Of a DNA stretch of 64,000 nt, positions 1 through 7,627 are shown one piece after another. Under the pieces are notes generated by a model. It saw nothing but the letters and a program-made list of their open reading frames with translations. It was not told where the DNA came from and made no database searches. This stretch comes from GWE2-51-13 sp041736705. GTDB taxonomy: Bacteria > Bacillota_I > Bacilli_A > Erysipelotrichales > Erysipelotrichaceae. Position numbers and translations under genes: made by a program. Positions within the stretch are counted from its first letter, which is position 1. Each line of letters opens with the position of its first letter. Location: assembly GCA_041736705.1 (NCBI GenBank), contig JBGSTC010000026.1:5834-69833 (forward strand). The letters are read 5' to 3'.

Positions 1-703
1 CATTGGGACGAACATCGCAGAACATCGCGATCTTACGGCGCATGTCGTCGTCGATCCGCTCTTCACAGCGGGTGACGATGATGTTGGGTTTGATCCCCAA
101 GGACATCAGTTCTTTATAGCTATGTTGGGTCGGCTTGGTTTTGAGTTCGCCGCTTCCCGGGACTTTGGGAATCAAAACGGTGTGGATGAACACCACGTCG
201 TCTTTTTCCAGTTCCGCATGCACTTGGCGTGCGGCTTCCAAAAACGGAAGGGATTCGATGTCCCCGACGGTTCCGCCGATTTCGGTGATGACGATGTCCG
301 CACCGGAATCCCGTCCTGCGGCGTAGATCTTCCCTTTGATTTCATCCGTGATGTGCGGGATGACCTGTACGGTCGCGCCCAGGAAATCACCTCTGCGCTC
401 TTTGGTGAGCACATTCATATAGACGCGCCCCGACGTGATGTTGGCGTTTTGCGTCAACTCTTCGTCGATGAAGCGTTCATAATGGCCAAGGTCGAGGTCG
501 GTTTCCGCACCGTCTTTGGTGACGAAAACTTCGCCGTGTTGATAAGGACTCATGGTTCCCGGATCAACGTTGATATAGGGATCGAATTTTTGCATGAAAA
601 TCTTCAATCCGCGGTTCTTTAGCAGGCGTCCAAGCGATGTGGCACAGATGCCTTTACCGATGCCGCTGACGACACCGCCCGTCACGAAAATATACTTGGT
701 CAT
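1..703 (-). CDS. pyrG: CTP synthase, N-terminal part (runs off window)
   Basis: The reading frame starts at the ATG at 703-701 and continues past the window edge, giving about 234 residues. CTP synthase makes CTP from UTP, ATP and glutamine; only the N-terminal synthetase (amidoligase) domain is visible. The start MTKYIFVTGGVVSGIGKG holds the glycine-rich P-loop-like motif, and later segments include KFDPYINVDPGTMSPYQHGE and ITEIGGTVGDIES, both typical of the family. The ribosome binding site AAGGAGGG lies just upstream. The leader carries a promoter and a terminator-like hairpin described separately, pointing to control by CTP level. The C-terminal glutaminase domain is outside the window, so intactness cannot be judged. 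Confidence 0.97.
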   Translation of the reverse strand, partial: MTKYIFVTGGVVSGIGKGICATSLGRLLKNRGLKIFMQKFDPYINVDPGTMSPYQHGEVFVTKDGAETDLDLGHYERFIDEELTQNANITSGRVYMNVLTKERRGDFLGATVQVIPHITDEIKGKIYAAGRDSGADIVITEIGGTVGDIESLPFLEAARQVHAELEKDDVVFIHTVLIPKVPGSGELKTKPTQHSYKELMSLGIKPNIIVTRCEERIDDDMRRKIAMFCDVRPN

Positions 704-732
704 AACTGTCCCTCCTTGATGTTATTAAAAAA

Positions 733-764
733 AAGAAAAGCGTCCCCATAACGGGGGCGCTCTT
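733..764 (-). terminator. Attenuator-like terminator hairpin in the pyrG leader
   Basis: Read on the minus strand, AAGAGCG-C-CCCC, loop GTTAT, GGGG-A-CGCTTTT forms a hairpin with one C/A mismatch, followed by a run of T. It sits between the pyrG start point and the pyrG ribosome binding site, so it would stop transcription before the gene. The 5' arm contains five consecutive C residues, the segment that 5' poly-G tails pair with in known pyrG leaders. Confidence 0.82.
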
Positions 765-803
765 GCCCTTTCATATTTTAGCAGAACATGGTCGCTCATT
801 CAA
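765..803 (-). promoter_or_regulatory. pyrG promoter with GGGC start (reiterative transcription type)
   Basis: On the minus strand a -35 box TTGAAT (803-798) is separated by exactly 17 bases from a -10 box TAAAAT (780-775), and six bases later the transcript would begin GGGC (768-765). In Bacillus subtilis pyrG the same initial GGGC lets RNA polymerase add extra G residues when CTP is scarce, and the poly-G tail then blocks the downstream terminator. All parts are present here; the mechanism itself is inferred from that family. Confidence 0.82.
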
Positions 804-858
804 CTGAAATGTCGTGAAATCGGTGTGACAATTCTTGCCAATCCATAAACAAATCTTT

Positions 859-878
859 TTAGTTGCGTTCGCAACTAA
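859..878. promoter_or_regulatory. 20-bp palindrome, likely operator of the MarR regulator
   Basis: TTAGTTGCG-TT-CGCAACTAA is a perfect inverted repeat with 9-base arms around a 2-base centre. It lies 31 bases before the MarR-family start codon, with an AT-rich -10-like stretch directly after it. MarR proteins commonly repress their own operon by binding such palindromes, so autoregulation of the 910-2120 operon is the simplest reading. Confidence 0.65.
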
Positions 879-909
879 TTTATGTTATCCTTTTGCGGTG
901 AGGTGAAAG

Positions 910-1341
910 ATGGAAATGCGACACATCGGTGATTTGGTTTATCTGATATCCAAAGAAATGCGACGGGAAGTGGAACGCCGTCTTCAGTATGAAAATTTGA
1001 ACTACACCCAATTCCAGGCGTTGATGGCGATCAAGCGATATGACAACGGGGTTTCGCAAGAGGAAATCTCGCACATCCTCGAAATCGATAAAAGCAATGT
1101 GAGTCGAAGCGTCCGACGCTTAAGCGAGAGTGGCTGGATCGATGTCCACGTCGACCAAGAAGATGCCCGTCGAACCTTGCTTACATTGACCGAACAATCC
1201 GAAAACAAATTGAAGAGTCTTCAGCATCTTCTTTCTGAAGTCGAATCCAAGATGCTTCGAAACATTTCGCCGGATGAGCAGAAGCATGTATCTCGATTGC
1301 TAGAAGATGTCTTATCGAATCTTAGAAAGGAAAACGAATGA
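910..1341 (+). CDS. MarR family transcriptional regulator
   Basis: A 143-residue winged helix-turn-helix protein of usual MarR length. Residues about 60-100 hold the DNA-binding part (SQEEISHILEIDKSNVSRSV) followed by the wing with the DxxDxR-type motif (VDQEDARRTLLTLT). The N- and C-terminal helices would form the dimer interface. The start is set by GAGGTG 4 bases before the ATG. The last four bases (ATGA) overlap the next gene, so the two are translationally coupled, and a 20-bp palindrome lies upstream. It probably represses this two-gene operon; the inducer is unknown. Confidence 0.93.
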   Translation: MEMRHIGDLVYLISKEMRREVERRLQYENLNYTQFQALMAIKRYDNGVSQEEISHILEIDKSNVSRSVRRLSESGWIDVHVDQEDARRTLLTLTEQSENKLKSLQHLLSEVESKMLRNISPDEQKHVSRLLEDVLSNLRKENE

Positions 1342-2120
1342 AAATCGGAATCTATACCTTCTCGGGAACGGGGAATACAGCGTATATCGCAAAACAAATG
1401 AAGAATACGATCCAGTCCATGGATCAAGATCGGATACATCAAGTCGATTTGTATGACATCGCCAAGGACCCTCGATTCGACCCAACGATCGATGTGTTGA
1501 TCCTGGGCGGTCCCATCTATGCCGGGAACATCCCCGAGAAGATGATCCGCTGGATTCTACGGTCGATTCCGAAAACCGCCACTCAAACCCGGGCGATCGT
1601 GTTCACGACATCAACGGGCTTGGGGAATGCTTTCGGCGTGGACTCGATGGCTTCGAAACTGATCAAGAAGGGGTACTCGGTGATTTCTAAGGAATGTTTC
1701 GAAATGCCGCGCAATTTCTATTTCGACCGCTATCTTCCTGAAACGGAAGACATTGTTAAGAATAAATTCGACGATGCCTCCCACAAGGTACAAACCATGA
1801 CTTTCGACAGTCTCTTGGATGATTCCGGTGAAGATCGGGTCTGGTCCGATCCGCATAAGGGGATCTTGGGGAAAGACCTGCTGGCGGAATTGTTTTCGGT
1901 CATCGCGAAGTTCATGGGAAAGAGCCTCACGGCCGACGACAGCTGCATCCAATGCAAGAAGTGCGTCAATCATTGCCCACAAGCCAACATCCGTCTTGCC
2001 AATGGCAAGATCGTCTTTGGGAAGGATTGCATGATGTGCACGCGATGCATCCACGGTTGCCCCGTAAACGCCATCGCCTACAAGGGGAAGAAATTCCCGC
2101 AATACACCGCCTTCATTTAG
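1338..2120 (+). CDS. EFR1-type flavodoxin/4Fe-4S ferredoxin fusion protein
   Basis: A 260-residue electron-transfer protein. The N-terminal half is flavodoxin-like: YTFSGTGNTAYIA is the FMN phosphate-binding loop and LILGGPIYAGNIPEK a second flavin contact region. The C-terminal part has two 4Fe-4S motifs, CIQCKKCVNHCP and CMMCTRCIHGCP. This layout matches the EFR1 family common in anaerobic Bacillota, whose partners are mostly unknown. It is coupled to the MarR gene by an ATGA overlap, so it is the likely target of that regulator and may serve a stress or redox response. Confidence 0.9.
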   Translation: MKIGIYTFSGTGNTAYIAKQMKNTIQSMDQDRIHQVDLYDIAKDPRFDPTIDVLILGGPIYAGNIPEKMIRWILRSIPKTATQTRAIVFTTSTGLGNAFGVDSMASKLIKKGYSVISKECFEMPRNFYFDRYLPETEDIVKNKFDDASHKVQTMTFDSLLDDSGEDRVWSDPHKGILGKDLLAELFSVIAKFMGKSLTADDSCIQCKKCVNHCPQANIRLANGKIVFGKDCMMCTRCIHGCPVNAIAYKGKKFPQYTAFI

Positions 2121-2132
2121 AAGTAGAAAAGA

Positions 2133-2189
2133 AAACTGTACCCTGTAGAACGGACACGATAAAAAGTACCCTTCTACAGGGTACAGTTT
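2133..2189. repeat. 57-bp palindromic element; probable bidirectional terminator, IS-end-like
   Basis: Two perfect 18-base arms (2133-2150 and 2172-2189) face each other across 21 bases. The element sits between two convergent genes and is flanked by A and T runs, so it can act as a terminator in both directions. Its left arm and following bases closely match the sequence at 63864-63897, which looks like the end of an insertion element; both share AAACTGTACCCT and, a few bases later, GGACAC and ATAAAA. It may therefore be a minimal relic of that element. Confidence 0.65.
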
Positions 2190-2197
2190 GCATTTGC

Positions 2198-3529
2198 CTA
2201 TTTCTTTACGATGAATCGTTTATATTTGGATCGGTCTTCCGGTAAAGGTAGGATTGTCATCGTCACAACGACTTCGCTCCGGATATTGAATTCTCTAAGT
2301 TCATCCTCGACCCTCAGTTTGACTTTGCTTGCGATCGTCATTTGATCTTCATCGGCATCGGGCAGTGTTTCGATCTTGATTTCCATGTCTCCGTCTTTGG
2401 TTTGATGTACCTGATACTCACGGATGTCATCGGTCGCGGTGATGATCCACCGACTGATCAAATCGGGGAACATGGGGATTCTACGATCATCTAAGGTCAT
2501 GAAATAGAGAACGTCGTCGTTTCTGCCTAAAATCCGGTCGATCGTCCTGAAGTGGCTTCCGCACGGGCATTTATCCCCCAGCACGACCAAGTCGTTCATT
2601 TCATAGCGGATCAAGGGTTGGGCGGTATTGACCAAATTGGTGACGTACATATGTCTTGCGAGTTCACCGGGCTTTTCGATCTTGTTTCCCTGTTCATCCG
2701 TCAGTTCCACGATCACGAGGTCTTCGTTGATGTGTAGATTGCCGTGGCTACAGGCACTGGCGATCTGCCCTTCCGAAGCTTGGTAGATCTCCACGACATT
2801 CGTACTAAACGCTCTTCTGAATCGTTCTTTCTCTTCTTTCTCGAGCACTTCCGCATAACAGACGATCTGCTTGAACTTCACTTTGATTTTGTCTTTGTGA
2901 GGAAGGAGGATCCGGAGTAGACTCGGGGGCGCCATGAGGATATTGATGCGCTTTGAATTCAGTTGATCGATGATTTCATCGACCGGCGTCATGGTTGCGC
3001 AATAATGGAGATGGACCAAAGGGGAGTTGATGTCGTCGAACCCTTGTCCGAAGACACGCAGGCAAAAGAGGATGCGAAACGGAAGATGGCGCAGCGGGAT
3101 TCCCCCTCGCGCTAGGAACACGAAGGGAAGTTTCTTCGTCAGTTCCTTGGGTGTCAGATAGACCCCTTTGTTTCCGCTGGTGCCGGAGGAAAGACCGACG
3201 ACCACACGGTCCTGATAATAGCCCAGATAATCCTTTGCGAGTTCCTTTTGAACCGCGAATGCTTTGACGTCTTCAAGTTTCACGCCAATCGTGTTGAGTC
3301 GGTCGAAATTCGACATCATGATTTCTTTATTGATCGGAGAAACGAAAACAAGATCCTCGAGGGTGCGAGGAATATGGGGTGAGAACCGTTCACGATAAAA
3401 CGATGACTCTTTCACGCTGAGATCGATCAAGCGACGCAGTTGTTTCTCTTGATACGAACGGATCTGTTCGATCGTATGGAATTTCCGATGATAGAACAGA
3501 CGGAAAGCGTCGATTAAGCCCGAACTCAT
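2198..3529 (-). CDS. PaaK-like adenylate-forming enzyme (phenylacetate-CoA ligase / CapK family)
   Basis: A 443-residue protein with the ANL-superfamily phosphate loop SSGTSGNKG at residues 114-122, a middle YQASEGQIA motif and RILGRNDD in the hinge region, as in PaaK and coenzyme F390 synthetase relatives. A CPCGSH motif near residue 325 is also usual in this group. Such enzymes activate a carboxylic acid as an acyl-adenylate; the substrate cannot be told. Its start codon overlaps the stop of the upstream acyltransferase-like membrane gene (ATGA), so the two probably act together, perhaps on an envelope component. Confidence 0.8.
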   Translation of the reverse strand: MSSGLIDAFRLFYHRKFHTIEQIRSYQEKQLRRLIDLSVKESSFYRERFSPHIPRTLEDLVFVSPINKEIMMSNFDRLNTIGVKLEDVKAFAVQKELAKDYLGYYQDRVVVGLSSGTSGNKGVYLTPKELTKKLPFVFLARGGIPLRHLPFRILFCLRVFGQGFDDINSPLVHLHYCATMTPVDEIIDQLNSKRINILMAPPSLLRILLPHKDKIKVKFKQIVCYAEVLEKEEKERFRRAFSTNVVEIYQASEGQIASACSHGNLHINEDLVIVELTDEQGNKIEKPGELARHMYVTNLVNTAQPLIRYEMNDLVVLGDKCPCGSHFRTIDRILGRNDDVLYFMTLDDRRIPMFPDLISRWIITATDDIREYQVHQTKDGDMEIKIETLPDADEDQMTIASKVKLRVEDELREFNIRSEVVVTMTILPLPEDRSKYKRFIVKK

Positions 3530-4758
3530 TGGAGTTTCCCTTCAAGTTTCTCTTGTTTCTCGCTCTTGCCGTATTTACGCAGGGTTTTCGCGATGAAATA
3601 TTCGATGCCGTACTTGTAGTTCTTCTTTTCCCAAAGAATCAGCACAAAGCCCCAGAACACCGCGAGACTCAAGCCGAACAGCAACGATCCGGCGATATCC
3701 AGCGAGAAGGTCGGGATGAAAATACGGATGATTCGCGCCACCATCGCGCTGAAGGTGCTTTCGATGAAGAAGATGCTTAACCCGGCGACCCCGAAGCGGG
3801 CGATGAACTTCGATCCGACGGATAACTTGTATTTGGGGTTTTGGATGTCATAATGCCATAAGGCAAAAAGGATCATCAGTTGGAATAAACCGAGTTGGGC
3901 GGTCATGATCGCGAACCAGATCGGATCGATCCCGCGTTGCAACATCGTATCAGGTAATACCAGGTAGGCGACGACACCGACCACAAACAATGCGATGCCG
4001 ACCGGCAGAACATTCTTAACGACCCGCTTCCAGTCTTTTTGAGCCAACAGCATCGCGATCCACATCCCGATCAAGGCGAAAGAGAAATACGGGAAGATCG
4101 GGTTGTTTTTACTGACGAGCGGATTCAAAACGGAGAGAACTAGCCAGTTTTTGCTTTCATAGGCGTCGAGATAGATCGGATACAAGGGAATACGGATCAG
4201 AGAAACGACGAAGAACACGAGTCCCAGGATGAGATAGTGGGTCGGCGTGACTTTCTTCTTGAAGAGTTTCTCCATGCCCACAAACACCAAGCCCATCAAT
4301 AGGACGTTGGTCCCCAACATGACCAAACTGTCGATATACCATAGACGCTCCATATTGGTGCCAATCAGCTTGCCGGTCGCGAACCATTCCACGAAAATGG
4401 AATTGTTCATACTGCGGCCGGTCATGTTGACGATGCCCGGACCGGTGAAGATAAAGTAGAGATAGGCGACGATTAGGATAAGCAGTGCGTTGATCGTGTT
4501 GTATCTCAGTAATTTGGCGTGGTCGTACCCCAACTGACGGCGCTTACGCAGATACTGGGTGGTATGCGCAACGGCGCTGACCATGGCGAAAACCCCCGCG
4601 AACATCAGCATCAATCCGATCACCGTCACGATGGGGGGAGGATTGTTTAAGTCCAGATCATACAGACCTTCGAAATGATAGAACGCGGTGTGCATGGTCA
4701 AGAGTACGAAAATCCCCAGGCCGCGCAATACATCCAATCCCAGATAATTTTTCTTCAT
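3526..4758 (-). CDS. Acyltransferase-like multi-pass membrane protein
   Basis: A 410-residue protein with about ten hydrophobic segments. The start MKKNYLGLDVLRGLGIFVLL resembles the LDxLRG motif that opens acyltransferase-3, HGSNAT and DUF418/DUF1624 membrane proteins, which transfer acyl groups to sugars or lipids. The C-terminus is a charged cytoplasmic tail. No further catalytic residue can be assigned with confidence. It is translated together with the PaaK-like gene downstream, suggesting that an acid activated by one could be used by the other; that link is inference. The ribosome binding site is AAGGGGA. Confidence 0.65.
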   Translation of the reverse strand: MKKNYLGLDVLRGLGIFVLLTMHTAFYHFEGLYDLDLNNPPPIVTVIGLMLMFAGVFAMVSAVAHTTQYLRKRRQLGYDHAKLLRYNTINALLILIVAYLYFIFTGPGIVNMTGRSMNNSIFVEWFATGKLIGTNMERLWYIDSLVMLGTNVLLMGLVFVGMEKLFKKKVTPTHYLILGLVFFVVSLIRIPLYPIYLDAYESKNWLVLSVLNPLVSKNNPIFPYFSFALIGMWIAMLLAQKDWKRVVKNVLPVGIALFVVGVVAYLVLPDTMLQRGIDPIWFAIMTAQLGLFQLMILFALWHYDIQNPKYKLSVGSKFIARFGVAGLSIFFIESTFSAMVARIIRIFIPTFSLDIAGSLLFGLSLAVFWGFVLILWEKKNYKYGIEYFIAKTLRKYGKSEKQEKLEGKLQ

Positions 4759-4886
4759 CGGAATTTCCCCTTGTGTTGATTTAAGAATACCTAAATGATG
4801 TGAGAATTGAGAGAAAACGATGCAACTCTTATGATTTCACTGCATAAATCGATTATCTCTATTCAGTCCTTCGTAATCAATGAAGT

Positions 4887-4931
4887 AATTTCGTGAATTT
4901 CACTTAAGCAATTTCGCTGATATCACTTAAG
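4887..4931. repeat. Two 22-bp direct repeats upstream of the acyltransferase-like gene
   Basis: AATTTCGTGAATTTCACTTAAG and a near copy (four differences) at 4910-4931 are spaced 23 bases apart, about two helix turns. They lie in the 333-base gap between 4759 and 5091, upstream of the 4758 start on the minus strand. The same gap holds a palindrome CTATCGATAG at 4955-4964. Binding sites for a regulator are possible; otherwise I see no gene or RNA in the gap. Confidence 0.4.
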
Positions 4932-5091
4932 GATTTTCGTTTTTAAGTACTCAACTATCGATAGTGATTGTTTTTGGTCGATTCGACACTCCATATACCC
5001 CCGACTACATCCATAGTATACCATTTCCGATGATGTCGTTTCCCGACTTCTTCAATCCAATGAAACATCGGTCTGAGTCACGAAAACACGG

Positions 5092-6363
5092 CTACGATTT
5101 CTTTTCCGTCGAAGATGATGCATCGCTTTTCGTAAACATCCCGATGATCGGGAGGAGGACCGCGGCGACCAATCCCGCCGAGAATCCGTTATTGTAGAGG
5201 TTGAATCCGCCATGGAGATACCCGACATTCAACACGACGGAAGAATGGACGAACCCGGCGACAACGCCCCATGGCCATCCGAACTTCCCTGCGATCGGAG
5301 CCAAGGCCGTTCCGAACAAGGCGGCTAACTGAATGGAAGGGTCGTTGATCGAGAAGACTTTGAGAAGAGAACCAAGAAGGACGCCGAGAAAGATCGGAAG
5401 GATGTTTTTTGGATGTTTCCCGAACGCCCCGAAACCGGCGACCGTAAAGATCCCCCCGATGGTCGGTCCGTTCAAATCCCCTTGGATAATAAGGATATAG
5501 ACCACCGAAATCAATCCGACCAAGCCCATGTTGATGAGGGTCACACCATAACCTTCAAGTTGGATGAAGTCGCTCATCAGTTTCCCGGAATGGTCCAGGA
5601 TTTTCCGATAGTTTCTAAACGAGTTGTTGTTGATGATGAAGCCAAATAACAGAATCGAAGTAAACAAAGCCACAAGATAAATACCTAAGAGAAGATTGTT
5701 GCCGGTCGTCCAGATGAGTTTCGGTGTGGGGACGTAGCCGAACGAGCGAAGGATCGAAACGAACACCAGTCCGGTCATCCCGACGACGAATCCGATGTTG
5801 TAGAGATTGTATCCCTGATGGACGTTGATGAGCGAGACGGCGAGGGGGTAGATCAAGAAGCCAAGGAGGATGCCGGAAAACAAGGCCAATGGAAGACTGA
5901 TCATCAAGGAAAGGCTACTCCCGAACGCAATCTCGGAAATCGCCGGCGCCATGGCCGTCCCGAACAAGGCGGCGACCAGGAATTTATTGAACTTTTCCTT
6001 CTTGAAGATCGAATAGCCATAAACCCCTAGAAGAATCGGCCACACATTGAACAGGTTTTTTCCGAAGAACGCAAATCCAGCGATTGTAAAAAGAGCGGCG
6101 ATCAACGGTCCGTTCATTGCTTGTTTTAGTAAAGACAACAATAAGAGGAGCACAAGGAGAACCAGCCCGGAGTTCACGAATGCCGCGCCCATGTTTCCAA
6201 GTCCAATGTAGTCGCTAATCAGGCTCGAGGGTTGGGTGAGGATGGATTTCAACCCATTCATAATCTCCGTCCCGCTATTTTGGGAGAAGCCGAAAAGGAT
6301 CAGTGCGAACGCCACACCGATCATCAGTCCGTATTTGGGGTCAATCTTGATTTTACTCTTCAT
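5092..6363 (-). CDS. DUF1576 family membrane protein
   Basis: A 423-residue integral membrane protein made of two similar halves. Matching pairs include GPLIAALFTIAGFAFFGKN with GPTIGGIFTVAGFGAFGKH, and LFGTAMAP with LFGTALAP, so it arose by internal duplication, as known for DUF1576. About twelve hydrophobic helices are visible. The two-fold repeat suggests a transporter or channel, but no substrate is known. It is monocistronic here, preceded by a long leader (6364-6529), and divergent from the heliorhodopsin gene. Confidence 0.85.
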   Translation of the reverse strand: MKSKIKIDPKYGLMIGVAFALILFGFSQNSGTEIMNGLKSILTQPSSLISDYIGLGNMGAAFVNSGLVLLVLLLLLSLLKQAMNGPLIAALFTIAGFAFFGKNLFNVWPILLGVYGYSIFKKEKFNKFLVAALFGTAMAPAISEIAFGSSLSLMISLPLALFSGILLGFLIYPLAVSLINVHQGYNLYNIGFVVGMTGLVFVSILRSFGYVPTPKLIWTTGNNLLLGIYLVALFTSILLFGFIINNNSFRNYRKILDHSGKLMSDFIQLEGYGVTLINMGLVGLISVVYILIIQGDLNGPTIGGIFTVAGFGAFGKHPKNILPIFLGVLLGSLLKVFSINDPSIQLAALFGTALAPIAGKFGWPWGVVAGFVHSSVVLNVGYLHGGFNLYNNGFSAGLVAAVLLPIIGMFTKSDASSSTEKKS

Positions 6364-6529
6364 GGTTCCTCCGTGAAGACGATTCCGTCATGTGAGTGGG
6401 GGGTGGATGTATTGGTGGTGAAAAAAATATCGTTGAAAACGACGATCTAGCAGTGTATCGATGCGAAGGGAAGAAGAATGATGACATGTGTCGCATCCGA
6501 TGAACAAGGCGACCCTTGGGCTTATTTTA
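6364..6529 (-). promoter_or_regulatory. Promoter and long leader of the DUF1576 gene
   Basis: On the minus strand an extended -10 box TGC-TAAAAT occurs at 6532-6524, so a leader of roughly 155 bases would precede the DUF1576 start codon. It contains GTCGC...GCGAC pairing arms and, closer to the gene, a short hairpin CGTT-TTC-AACG followed by seven T (minus strand, about 6424-6443), which could be a weak intrinsic terminator. No known riboswitch class is recognised. The rest of the 440-base gap to 6803 holds the heliorhodopsin promoter and nothing else I can identify. Confidence 0.35.
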
Positions 6530-6735
6530 GCATGATTCCGTAATCATCCGCATTAGGGATACAATAAAGAAAACAACGAATTAATGCACTAGAACGAAGC
6601 AAGGTTGGATGGATTATCTGACAAGGAAAGTAAAGTGTGATAATGATCAAATCGTTCTATCATAGCCTTTTCGTCGCTTCATTCTCTCTGTACATCGCAA
6701 TATTTTGAATTCAATCAACAAGAAAGTCAAATCGC

Positions 6736-6763
6736 TTGTTTCCGCGACGTAAACCACTACAAT
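6736..6763 (+). promoter_or_regulatory. Putative promoter of the heliorhodopsin gene
   Basis: A -35-like TTGTTT (6736-6741) is followed after 16 bases by TACAAT (6758-6763), giving a start point about 35 bases before the heliorhodopsin ATG. The gene has its own ribosome binding site CAGGAG and terminator, so it looks like a single-gene transcription unit. Confidence 0.5.
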
Positions 6764-6803
6764 AGAGATACAATCCTTAAAAGGGGAATCAGGAGTCAAT
6801 CAT

Positions 6804-7589
6804 ATGAAGAAAGTCATCGATTTTAAATCACTACGTAAATTCAATCTGATCATGGGGAGTCTGCATTTCGTCCAAGGAAGCCTGATGTTGTTTTTCGCCC
6901 TCACCATCGAGAAGATCGCGAATTTCAAAACACCGATCCTATCCTATTACCTCTCTTTCGATCCCGTCCAGATGCGTTTGGTCACCTTACCCGGAAAGAT
7001 CGGGGACATGCCTTTCGCCATCGCCGTATCTTCCTTCCTCTTTCTCTCCGCTTTGGCCCACTTCATCATCGTCTATCCTAGAACCAACAAGATCTACAAC
7101 GCCGACTTGGCGAAAGGGATCAACCGTTTCCGTTGGCATGAATACGCATTGAGTTCTTCGGTGATGATCGTGTTGATCGCCCAGTTGTTCGGTGTCTACG
7201 ACATCGGCGCCTTGATCGCCATCTTCTTCCTGAACGCCTCGATGAACTGGTTCGGCTTGTTGATGGAAGAAATCAACCAGTTCAAGAAAAAGACCGACTG
7301 GTCGGCCTTCATCTTCGGTTCCGTCGCCGGGATCGGACCGTGGATCATCATTCTCCTCTACGCCTTCGGGAATGCGAACCCTGCGGAAGTCCCTTGGTTC
7401 GTCTATGCGATCGTAGGTTCCTACTTCGTCTTCTTCAACCTCTTCCCCATCAACATGATCCTTCAGTACTTGAAGGTCGGGAAATGGAAGAACTACCTGT
7501 ACGGGGAACGTACGTACATCGTCTTGAGTTTGGTTGCGAAATCCGTGTTGGCCTGGTTGGTCTTCTCGGGTGTCATGCAACCGATGTAA
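6804..7589 (+). CDS. Heliorhodopsin (retinal-binding seven-helix photoreceptor)
   Basis: A 261-residue, seven-helix membrane protein whose length and motifs match heliorhodopsins. Helix 3 holds FRWHEYALSSSVMIVLIAQ with Glu113 as the likely Schiff-base counterion (Glu107 in the reference protein 48C12). Helix 7 holds YIVLSLVAKSVLAW with Lys246 as the retinal-binding lysine (Lys241 in 48C12). His21 and His86 match the two inner-cavity histidines. Residues 136-150 (ALIAIFFLNASMNWF) and 226-237 (GKWKNYLYGERT) also fit the family. Heliorhodopsins sit inverted in the membrane, with the N-terminus inside, and are not known as strong ion pumps; their role is unsettled. No retinal-making gene is nearby. 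Confidence 0.93.
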   Translation: MKKVIDFKSLRKFNLIMGSLHFVQGSLMLFFALTIEKIANFKTPILSYYLSFDPVQMRLVTLPGKIGDMPFAIAVSSFLFLSALAHFIIVYPRTNKIYNADLAKGINRFRWHEYALSSSVMIVLIAQLFGVYDIGALIAIFFLNASMNWFGLLMEEINQFKKKTDWSAFIFGSVAGIGPWIIILLYAFGNANPAEVPWFVYAIVGSYFVFFNLFPINMILQYLKVGKWKNYLYGERTYIVLSLVAKSVLAWLVFSGVMQPM

Positions 7590-7601
7590 TCGGAATACGT
7601 C

Positions 7602-7627
7602 AAAGGACGCTCGCGCGTCCTTTTTTT
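7602..7627 (+). terminator. Terminator after heliorhodopsin
   Basis: Stem AAAGGACGC / GCGTCCTTT with loop TCGC followed by seven T. It ends at the 3' end of the convergent SDR gene. Confidence 0.88.

Noticed and set aside
6987..7580. A 197-codon open frame opposite the heliorhodopsin gene
   Set aside because: Highly charged, low-complexity antisense translation; the plus-strand heliorhodopsin motifs are decisive.
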